The notes under the pieces were generated by a model. It ran no database searches. It was not told the DNA's origin and saw nothing but the letters and a program-made list of their open reading frames with translations. Source: Vibrio sp. UBA2441 (GTDB lineage: Bacteria; Pseudomonadota; Gammaproteobacteria; Enterobacterales; Vibrionaceae). From it: DNA of 64,000 bases. Positions 57,518 through 64,000 of this stretch are shown piece after piece. Where the stretch lies: NCBI GenBank assembly GCA_002342685.1, contig DDQN01000089.1:91471-155470 (forward strand). Reading direction: 5' to 3'. Within the stretch, counting starts at the first letter, position 1, and the number at the start of each line of letters is the position of its first letter. Position numbers and translations under genes: made by a program.

Positions 57518-59278
57518 TTAATAAAAATCACCATCCGGGTATTTGTCCCGAATTTGAATAAATTCGTTAATATTTTCCAAAAACAGCTCCGTTAGTTGCG
57601 GGTCAAACTGTTCACCCGATTTTTCTTTAAAATAAGGCAACACTTCGGTGATTGTCCATGGATCTTTGTAACAACGCCGACTCAACAATGCATCGAAAAC
57701 ATCTGCGATAGCGGTAATTCTAGAGAATATATGAATAGAAGTTCCAGACTTCCCATGCGGATAGCCCTTTCCATTCCAGTATTCGTGATGCTCGAGAGCG
57801 ACTGTCGCCGCTAAGTCCATCATTTCGCGACCACTGGATGACAATAACTTATACCCAATTTTGGTATGTGTTTGCATCAAAGCCCACTCTTCAGTGGACA
57901 ATTTACCCGGCTTATTTAGTATGGCCTCAGGGATACCTATTTTCCCAACATCGTGCATTGGGCTAATATTTTCGATTATTACCTGCTCTGTTTCAGTAAG
58001 TCCAGCGTACATGCCCAGCTTCGCAGAAATCTTAGCCACCCTTTTAACATGATTCCCCGTCTCTCCAGATCGGGTTTCAATTGCATCCCCCAACATATGA
58101 ATCATGTTTTTTTGGTCTTGAAGCCCCTGTTTCTGCAATTTCATAATCTTTTGTTTTTGCCGGTTAATTTCTCGTTTACGTTTTAATAAAATAAATAACA
58201 CAAGAATAACCAATATCAACATAAGTATGATCGAACCCGTAACTGCCAAAATTAGAAAGTTCTTCTCAATAAATGAGATAGGCTTACCAATAATAATTGC
58301 GTTAGTGGGTAGAGCACTTTCTGGAATATCATACTTATTAAGGGCTCCATAATTAAACACCGCCGCCGTATCTTTTTGTATTTCAATATTGATCTGAATT
58401 GGATCAGGTAGTTTAGCGCCTAGCAATTCGACAGCCTGAACCCCCATTTTATAGGAACGATTAACATAGCCGCCAAGTACATCACCCTGAATATAAAACT
58501 CCCAAAGCACAAACACTGGTGCCGCGCTCTGTTCTGACAGAACACGAGCGACCTCATCGTAGCCATGAAAAACACCCGCATTTATTTCAGTATTAAAGTG
58601 CGTCAAAAATACAGCATCATCTTCAGATATCTGGGACAAGGTTTTGGTCGCTTGCAGTAAACTCTGATTGCGAATCTCAACTAAATTAAGATTTGCATGT
58701 TTCATTAGTTCACCAAGTATTTTTTTCCTGGTTATTTTAGAGGTAACACCATAGTCAGACAGCAAATAAAGATTTTTTAACTTCGGTCTGAGTTGCTTTA
58801 TCAAGCGCAGGTTATCTGCAATATAATCCGTCTCATAGATAACTGTTCCTTTATTTGTTGAGGAATAAAGGCCTGAATCAATATTATTGATACCTACAGC
58901 AATGGTGGGCAACTGCTTAAGATTATTCATCTCTAGGCTATTAAAAAAACTGAGTGCATTATCATCAGTAATAATTACACCATCAAAGTTATAACTGCCA
59001 TATTTATGTTTAAAGTACTTGCTCAACTCTACATAATATTGAACACTATTTATTCGTTTCGTATCCAAATACTCCACAGATAACTTCAACGACTGACTAC
59101 TTGAACCGATGGCATCTTCAATGCCTTGTTGTAAGTCTATAGTCCAACCGTAAGCAGCATCATACGAGTGCAAGACCAAAATATTCTGCATGCTGCCAGC
59201 GTAAGATACAGGTGAGAACATAAAAACAATGAGCGCTAAAAGCTTAGACATTAATGTTTTGTAGCGACCTATTTTCAT
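57518..59278 (-). CDS. Membrane HD-GYP cyclic-di-GMP phosphodiesterase with periplasmic ABC-binding-protein-like sensor
   Basis: A 586-residue protein. A signal/anchor segment (about 8-28, cleavage motif SYA-GS) leads into a periplasmic domain of about 290 residues like the ABC transporter substrate-binding protein fold of sensor proteins (LVLHSYDAAYGWT, FDGVIITDDNALSFF). A membrane helix at about 340-365 is followed by a basic coiled-coil stretch and an HD-GYP domain (about 400-575) with MHDVGKIGIP, the DAIETRSGETGNHV start and the GYP signature in NGKGYPHG. It should hydrolyse cyclic-di-GMP. The ATG at 59278 is five bases after GAGGGG; an ATG at 59299 lies before that site. Ligand unknown. 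Confidence 0.9.
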   Translation of the reverse strand: MKIGRYKTLMSKLLALIVFMFSPVSYAGSMQNILVLHSYDAAYGWTIDLQQGIEDAIGSSSQSLKLSVEYLDTKRINSVQYYVELSKYFKHKYGSYNFDGVIITDDNALSFFNSLEMNNLKQLPTIAVGINNIDSGLYSSTNKGTVIYETDYIADNLRLIKQLRPKLKNLYLLSDYGVTSKITRKKILGELMKHANLNLVEIRNQSLLQATKTLSQISEDDAVFLTHFNTEINAGVFHGYDEVARVLSEQSAAPVFVLWEFYIQGDVLGGYVNRSYKMGVQAVELLGAKLPDPIQINIEIQKDTAAVFNYGALNKYDIPESALPTNAIIIGKPISFIEKNFLILAVTGSIILMLILVILVLFILLKRKREINRQKQKIMKLQKQGLQDQKNMIHMLGDAIETRSGETGNHVKRVAKISAKLGMYAGLTETEQVIIENISPMHDVGKIGIPEAILNKPGKLSTEEWALMQTHTKIGYKLLSSSGREMMDLAATVALEHHEYWNGKGYPHGKSGTSIHIFSRITAIADVFDALLSRRCYKDPWTITEVLPYFKEKSGEQFDPQLTELFLENINEFIQIRDKYPDGDFY

Positions 59279-59530
59279 TTCACCCCTCTGGGAGCTCATC
59301 AACGAGCCCATTTCTGTGTCAGCTAACTTTGAAAGGGAATGCCATTCCTTCAGCTATCCTTCTAGAATTGAATTCGTTAATGAAGCTCCGAATTCTGTAT
59401 CTTGAGGTCACTTGAGTATAGCTATGTTTATATAAGTATAGGACTATTCAGAAAACACACGGTCAATTCATCAGTTATGTGCTACATATCTGTTTTTTCG
59501 AAACAAAAAGACTGCCGTTAAAGAGTTTGG

Positions 59531-59602
59531 AAGGAGTTTTATGGTGAAACGTCAATGAACAATATAGCGCCTTAAACTCTCATCTAAGGCGCTTTGTTTT
59601 TA
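59531..59602 (+). other. Five-codon reading frame with strong ribosome site, followed by an intrinsic terminator
   Basis: AAGGAG (59531-59536) is followed four bases later by ATG GTG AAA CGT CAA TGA (59541-59558). Eight bases after the stop, AGCGCCTTA (59566-59574) pairs with TAAGGCGCT (59585-59593), then TTGTTTTTATT on the plus strand. Both flanking genes (ppsA, HD-GYP) are on the minus strand. The hairpin may also end ppsA, but its U tract is stronger on the plus strand. This is the only clear feature of the 354-base gap from 59279 to 59632; it could be a small RNA end or a mini-peptide gene. Confidence 0.4.
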
Positions 59603-59632
59603 TTCAAATAATAAGTTACTCGAATAAATCAC

Positions 59633-62005
59633 TTACTTCTCTAGTTGCTTACCTAATGATGTCCAAGTATCCAGAACCGAATCAGGATTGAGCGATAGTG
59701 AACTGATGCCTTCATCCAGAAGCCACTTGGCAAAATCTTGATGATCTGAAGGGCCCTGACCACAAATACCCACGTATTTCCCCGCTTTGGTAGCTGCATC
59801 AATGGCCATCTTAAGCATCGCTTTCACTGCGGGGTTACGTTCATCAAAGAGATGAGCAACGTCTCCCGAATCCCGGTCCAACCCTAGTGTTAGTTGAGTC
59901 ATATCATTTGACCCAATAGAGAAGCCATCGAAGTACTCTAGGAAATCACTGGCTAAAATGGCATTGGATGGTAATTCACACATCATTATGACCTTCAACC
60001 CTTGCTCACCACGCCTCAAACCGAACTTAGCCAGCAGATCAATCACCGATGCCGCCTCACTGGTCGTACGGACAAAGGGGATCATTATCTCCACATTTTT
60101 CAAACCCATTTTTTCACGAACTCGAGTTATCGCCTGTGTTTCCAGTTCAAAACAATCTTCAAACTCTGAAGAGACATAACGGGATGCGCCGCGGAATCCC
60201 AGCATCGGGTTTTCTTCATGAGGCTCGAAGCTCTGTCCACCAATTAGGTTACTGTATTCATTTGACTTGAAATCTGATAACCGAACGATAACCCGCTTGG
60301 GCCAGAATGCCCCGGCAATGGTTGAGATGCCTTCCGTTAGCTTGGCTACATAAAATTCAACAGGGTCTGCATAGCCACGAATAAGCTTATCGATTTGTTC
60401 CTGAGTTTTCTTCGGCTGCTGGTTATAATTAAGCAACGCTTTTGGATGAATACCTATCATTTTATTGATAATAAACTCCAAGCGAGCCAAACCAACGCCT
60501 TCATTAGGCATGCAGGCAAAATCAAACGCTCTATCAGGGTTACCTACATTCATCATTACCTTGGCAGGCAGTTGTGGAAGTTCGTTAACCTCAGAACGGC
60601 GAATCTCAAAGTCCAGCTCGCCGTCATAGACAAAACCTGTTTCTCCTTCAGCACAAGACACCGTAATCAACTGCTCATCAATTAAGCGAGAAGTTGCATC
60701 ATGGCACCCCACGATAGCAGGGATACCGAGCTCTCTGGCGATAATGGCAGCATGACACGTACGGCCACCACGGTTAGTGACAATTGCCGACGCTTTTTTC
60801 ATCACAGGTTCCCAATCTGGGTCTGTCATATCAGTAACCAGCACATCCCCTTTTTGAACATGCTCCATCTCACTAAGATCTTTTACTAAACGAACTGGAC
60901 CAATGCCAATTTTCTGACCAATTGCTCGTCCTTCAACTAAAACTTTGGCTTTGCCATTCAACTGAAAACGCTCAACAACTTTGGCATTGTTTTGCGAACA
61001 TACCGTTTCAGGGCGAGCCTGAACGATAAACAATTCATCCGTCAATCCATCTTTTGCCCATTCGATATCCATAGGGCAGCCATAATGCTTTTCAATAATA
61101 GTGGCCTGATGGGCTAAGGAGATAATTTCTTGCTCAGTAATCGAAAACGTTTCTTGCTCCGAAAGGCTCGTTCCACCAATACTCACCTGTCGACCGAGCT
61201 CCTGACTATCACCATAAGTCATCTTGCTAAGCTTAGAGCCCATGGTTTTTTTCAAAATAGGATGATTTCCCATCTCAAGCATCGGTTTGTGCACATAGAA
61301 CTCATCAGGGTTAACCGCTCCCTGTACGACCATTTCACCAAGGCCCCACGACGAAGTAATGAAAACCACCTGATCAAAACCAGATTCAGTATCCAAAGTA
61401 AACATCACACCCGATGCCCCTTTGTCAGAGCGAACCATCCTCTGAATACCCGCGGATAACGCGACACCTCTATGATCAAATCCCTGATGTACACGATAAG
61501 AGATAGCACGGTCATTAAATAATGAAGCAAATACATGTTTCGTTGCTTCAATAACAGACTCGATCCCTTTCACATTCAAAAACGTTTCCTGCTGACCAGC
61601 AAAAGAAGCATCGGGTAAATCCTCTGCTGTTGCTGAAGAACGAACCGCCACCGACATAGTATCGTCGCCATTAATGAGTTCCGCGTAGTGGGTTCGAATC
61701 TCCTCTTCAAGAGAAGGCGGAAATGGCGCGTCAAGTACCCAGTTTCTGATGGTTTCACCCGCCTCTCTTAGCGCGACCACATCGTCTACATCAAGAGTAT
61801 CCAAAATTGAGTGAATTCGTTCATCCAGCCCTTCAAAATCTAAAAACTGATTAAACGCAAACGAGGTTGTCGCAAATCCATTTGGCACAGAAACTCCGGC
61901 CTTTGCTAAGTTTGATACCATTTCGCCGAGCGACGCATTTTTACCTCCAACCTTATCAACATCGTTCATTGATAGTGTGTTGAACCAAAGTACGTTCTGT
62001 TTCAC
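59633..62005 (-). CDS. ppsA: Phosphoenolpyruvate synthase, GTG start
   Basis: PpsA makes phosphoenolpyruvate from pyruvate and ATP, opening gluconeogenesis. The 790-residue product (792 in E. coli) starts (M)KQNVLWFNTLSMNDVDKVGGKNASLGEM. The phosphorylated histidine lies in GGRTCHAAIIARELGIP (near residue 418), and the PEP-binding half ends in YVGICGQGPSDHQDF with the active-site cysteine. The GTG at 62005 is used because AGGAG lies seven bases before it and the N-terminus then fits the family; an upstream ATG at 62068 would add 21 foreign residues. Divergent from its own regulator ppsR. Confidence 0.96.
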   Translation of the reverse strand: MKQNVLWFNTLSMNDVDKVGGKNASLGEMVSNLAKAGVSVPNGFATTSFAFNQFLDFEGLDERIHSILDTLDVDDVVALREAGETIRNWVLDAPFPPSLEEEIRTHYAELINGDDTMSVAVRSSATAEDLPDASFAGQQETFLNVKGIESVIEATKHVFASLFNDRAISYRVHQGFDHRGVALSAGIQRMVRSDKGASGVMFTLDTESGFDQVVFITSSWGLGEMVVQGAVNPDEFYVHKPMLEMGNHPILKKTMGSKLSKMTYGDSQELGRQVSIGGTSLSEQETFSITEQEIISLAHQATIIEKHYGCPMDIEWAKDGLTDELFIVQARPETVCSQNNAKVVERFQLNGKAKVLVEGRAIGQKIGIGPVRLVKDLSEMEHVQKGDVLVTDMTDPDWEPVMKKASAIVTNRGGRTCHAAIIARELGIPAIVGCHDATSRLIDEQLITVSCAEGETGFVYDGELDFEIRRSEVNELPQLPAKVMMNVGNPDRAFDFACMPNEGVGLARLEFIINKMIGIHPKALLNYNQQPKKTQEQIDKLIRGYADPVEFYVAKLTEGISTIAGAFWPKRVIVRLSDFKSNEYSNLIGGQSFEPHEENPMLGFRGASRYVSSEFEDCFELETQAITRVREKMGLKNVEIMIPFVRTTSEAASVIDLLAKFGLRRGEQGLKVIMMCELPSNAILASDFLEYFDGFSIGSNDMTQLTLGLDRDSGDVAHLFDERNPAVKAMLKMAIDAATKAGKYVGICGQGPSDHQDFAKWLLDEGISSLSLNPDSVLDTWTSLGKQLEK

Positions 62006-62177
62006 GTTTTTCTCCTGAGCTTTAAAAAAGCATCTCTTTGTAGGGATAAAAGCAACCGTCAATAGCATTCGTCATTTTCCAAAAATGAGAGAATTAACCA
62101 AAAACTGATTTGCTTGATGTTGTTATCAGTATTATCCTTATACAAATATAAAATTTTTTTGAATAATTCAACAAATC

Positions 62178-63011
62178 ATGCAAACTTTTAATGAAAGACG
62201 TGACGTGTTTTATATTTCTGATGGAACAGCCATCACTTGTGAAACATTAGGACATTCTATATTAGGTCAATTTCCCTTTACCGTGTTCGAGCAAACGATT
62301 CCCTTTGTCGAAAATAGTGTAAAAGCTCAAGAAGTGGTTCAGCGAATTGAGCAGGTAGCTAGTAACTCTGAAACTAAGCCATTAGTTTTTTTATCTACCG
62401 TTGTACCCGAGATTAAAGCCATAATTATGCAAGCGGACGCACACATCTATGATGTGTTGAGTATGTTAGTCGACCCTATTCAGAAAGATCTTCAACTAGA
62501 AGCAACACCACAATTGCAACGTTCAAGAAGCGTTAGCAAAGACGAAAAAGCATACTACGACAGAATCTCGGCGGTTGAATATACACTGGGTCACGATGAT
62601 GGTATTTCACTCAAAAATATAGAACAAGCCGACTTAATACTTCTAGGGGTATCACGAAGCGGAAAAACCCCTACCAGTTTATATATGGCGCTTCAATTTG
62701 GGGTTAGAGTCATTAATTACCCGTTTATCAGTGAAGATATGGAAGCGCTCAGATTACCAGCAATTTTCGAGGTATACCGACATAAGCTCTTTGGCTTAAC
62801 GATAGATACAGATCGTCTGTCTGAAATCAGACACGAACGCTTGGCTGATAGTGCTTATGCCAGTGAAATACAATGTCGTTCTGAATTAGAAAACGTAGAG
62901 AAGTTATTTAGGCGAGAGGCAATCCCGTTCATCAATACCTCTTCACTTTCCGTTGAAGAGATATCAGCGAGAATATTGCAAAAGACAGGATTAAAACGGA
63001 ACCTATTTTAG
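62178..63011 (+). CDS. ppsR: PEP synthase regulatory kinase/phosphorylase PpsR (DUF299)
   Basis: PpsR switches PpsA off by ADP-dependent phosphorylation of a threonine beside the catalytic histidine and restores it by phosphorolysis. The 277-residue product has the family length, with the start YISDGTAITCETLGHSIL and the P-loop GVSRSGKTPTS at residues 157-167. It is divergent from ppsA with a 172-base gap, as is usual in gammaproteobacteria. The ATG at 62178 has no clear ribosome site in an AT-rich leader, which may mean low expression. Confidence 0.95.
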   Translation: MQTFNERRDVFYISDGTAITCETLGHSILGQFPFTVFEQTIPFVENSVKAQEVVQRIEQVASNSETKPLVFLSTVVPEIKAIIMQADAHIYDVLSMLVDPIQKDLQLEATPQLQRSRSVSKDEKAYYDRISAVEYTLGHDDGISLKNIEQADLILLGVSRSGKTPTSLYMALQFGVRVINYPFISEDMEALRLPAIFEVYRHKLFGLTIDTDRLSEIRHERLADSAYASEIQCRSELENVEKLFRREAIPFINTSSLSVEEISARILQKTGLKRNLF

Positions 63012-63598
63012 TCTGCATTAAATTCTTCTACAAACATATAATGCTTATTAATTAACGCACCTTCAATTCGGCTGTAATAGCTGTTTGGAGTGCTAGGGTT
63101 AATTTTTTTCAATTTATTAAAAGCATTAAACGAACCCTCTTGCTTTAGGTCTTCAACACTTTTAATTCCAATATTGTTAAGAGAATTAGCAAGTCCTTTG
63201 GTTATATTCGCCAAACTCCCAATTGACAATACGCTCGGAGCTTCACCTTGGTTATACCAATAGTACATAACTCGCTTGATTAGCTCTAAGTTTTCCATTG
63301 AAATCTTATGAGAACAGTTTTCATGGATAGAAAAATAAGACATTGTTTTTGTCACAGTAGAATAATCTCGAACTACACGACCATTGGCATTAAGTAATCT
63401 GCGCTTTAAAGACTTACTATTACCGTACTTCAAAGCAAATCGGTTATCGATAACCATAGCAAACGCATGTCCATCTAAGCTAAGAACATGATACTTGAAC
63501 ATATAATGTACAGTAATACGTTCAACAGGAATGTCACAATGAGATGCTATCGATCCGAGAATTGAATATTCATTGGGGAAATGAGCGATGTTTTCCAT
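63008..63598 (-). CDS. TfoX/Sxy-family protein (competence-regulator-like)
   Basis: A 196-residue protein. The N-terminal half has the TfoX N-type pattern (VHYMFKYHVLSLDGHAFAMVIDNRFALKYG, about residues 30-60), and the C-terminal half the TfoX C pattern (IGSLANITKGLANSLNNIGIKSVEDLKQEG, then RIEGALIN, about 125-185). TfoX/TfoY/Sxy proteins work with CRP to turn on competence genes or, for TfoY, motility and secretion genes in Vibrio. The match is divergent. I use the ATG at 63598, 4-5 bases after GGA; a TTG at 63607 is the alternative. Its end overlaps ppsR by 4 bases. The AT-rich leader shows no GEMM cyclic-di-GMP riboswitch of the kind found before tfoY in V. cholerae. Confidence 0.6.
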   Translation of the reverse strand: MENIAHFPNEYSILGSIASHCDIPVERITVHYMFKYHVLSLDGHAFAMVIDNRFALKYGNSKSLKRRLLNANGRVVRDYSTVTKTMSYFSIHENCSHKISMENLELIKRVMYYWYNQGEAPSVLSIGSLANITKGLANSLNNIGIKSVEDLKQEGSFNAFNKLKKINPSTPNSYYSRIEGALINKHYMFVEEFNAD

Positions 63599-63926
63599 AC
63601 TATCCAAATATTTCTTATGATGCTGAATTTTAAATAGAAACCTGTAAAATACAAAATAGTCTATCTACTTCTTCCTATTTACTGAATAACTTAAAGATAT
63701 AATAAATTACTGCCATTTCTCAACCAATAGGTTTTATTGAAAACTAGAAACACAAAAAAACTTGATCTTTGTCAGTTAAAAATCATCACCTCAACGTCTT
63801 GATATATATTAGTGAAATATTAAAGAAGAAAACGACAAATAACACCAAAATATATAGAAATAGAAATAGAAACAAAACTCCATTAATAAGTGGTGCGCTT
63901 TTGTTAATATTCTTTCACATCTCATC
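63599..63926. other. AT-rich upstream region of the TfoX-like gene
   Basis: Strongly AT-rich DNA that must hold the promoter of the TfoX-like gene. I see no riboswitch, no convincing gene and no CRP-type TGTGA-N6-TCACA site. A 71-codon frame at 63769-63984 lacks a ribosome site and is judged spurious. Confidence 0.4.
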
Positions 63927-63953
63927 AAATAGTACTGCTAGTACTATTTTTAA
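63927..63953 (+). terminator. AT-rich terminator-like hairpin near the right edge
   Basis: AAATAGTAC (63927-63935) pairs with GTACTATTT (63941-63949), loop TGCTA, followed by TTAAT on the plus strand. No plus-strand gene that would end here is visible. Confidence 0.4.
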
Positions 63954-63964
63954 TATATACGTAA

Positions 63965-64000
63965 AAAGGCAGCTAACGCTGTAATGCCGTTCACTTAAGA
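63965..64000 (-). mobile_element. Possible edge of an insertion sequence (transposase 3' end) at the right border
   Basis: Base composition rises at the last 36 bases. On the minus strand it reads CTTAAGTGAACGGCATTAC, then CAGC-GTTA-GCTG and a T run. This resembles, from memory, the 3' end of IS4-type transposase genes in Vibrio and Shewanella, but only the tip is present. Treat as a flag, not a call. Confidence 0.2.

Noticed and set aside
63769..63984. 71-codon plus-strand reading frame
   Set aside because: It has no ribosome site or plausible start, is extremely rich in Asn, Lys and Ile because of local AT content, and a terminator-like hairpin lies inside it.
63599..64000. GEMM cyclic-di-GMP riboswitch upstream of the TfoX-like gene
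   Set aside because: Looked for the conserved core on the minus strand because V. cholerae tfoY has one; no matching segment is visible by eye.
63965..64000. Integron attC (VCR-like) site
   Set aside because: The short GCTAAC/GTTAGC symmetry resembled attC cores, but the core positions do not fit RYYYAAC/GTTRRRY and the rest of an attC site is absent.

Overview
This 64-kb window is chromosomal DNA of a gammaproteobacterium, most likely of the family Vibrionaceae. I infer this from the AT-leaning base composition, the gene order psrA-fadE-fabV, very Vibrio-like NhaA, RsuA, RadD, PpsA and PpsR proteins, and the bcr-rsuA-radD neighbourhood shared with enteric bacteria. No rRNA, tRNA, CRISPR array, prophage or complete insertion sequence is visible. 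Only the last ~40 bases hint at a possible mobile-element edge.

Layout. 1-4.5 kb: fatty-acid block with fabV, a FadE-type acyl-CoA dehydrogenase and their likely regulator psrA, with a PsrA-type operator. 4.5-4.73 kb: intergenic region carrying a candidate plus-strand small RNA. 4.7-12 kb: nhaA, an AttEFGH-like ABC export system (ATPase, FtsX permease, lipocalin-like AttH) and a MATE pump. 12.2-18.2 kb: ybjT homologue, a DUF2913 protein, bcr, rsuA and radD. 18.3-26 kb: a PhoP/PhoQ-like two-component system followed by an unusual RCC1-repeat protein / OmpA-like porin / RCC1-repeat lipoprotein cassette. 26-33 kb: glycosyltransferase, rplY, ETHE1-like metallo-hydrolase, GAF-GGDEF protein, yajD, yggL, a GGGTTAT heptamer array, an Lrp-family regulator and an EamA transporter.

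32.8-37.8 kb: an agmatine deiminase cluster (putrescine carbamoyltransferase, TetR regulator, APC exchanger, aguA), which should convert agmatine to putrescine and carbamoyl phosphate. No carbamate kinase lies nearby. 37.8-43.4 kb: DUF1289 protein, hslJ-like lipoprotein, metR, a DUF4250 protein, an unknown membrane protein and ygiQ. 43.6-46.1 kb: dual-Cache GGDEF-EAL protein.

46.5-54.4 kb: a probable catabolic pathway in two operons around two LysR genes. One operon holds a class III aminotransferase, a beta-keto acid cleavage enzyme (BKACE) and a TAXI solute-binding protein. The other holds thiolase and both subunits of an acetoacetate-type CoA-transferase. Together they could take a beta-amino acid to acetyl-CoA plus a free acid; the substrate is unknown. 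54.4-64 kb: FIST-GGDEF protein, fructokinase mak, an HD-GYP sensor, the divergent ppsA/ppsR pair, and a TfoX-like gene in AT-rich DNA at the right edge.

Four proteins for cyclic-di-GMP turnover with four different input modules lie between 29 and 59 kb. The items I find most worth a second look are the RCC1/OmpA/RCC1 cassette, the BKACE-aminotransferase pathway, the agmatine cluster with a phosphorolytic second step, and the candidate small RNA at 4.56-4.73 kb.
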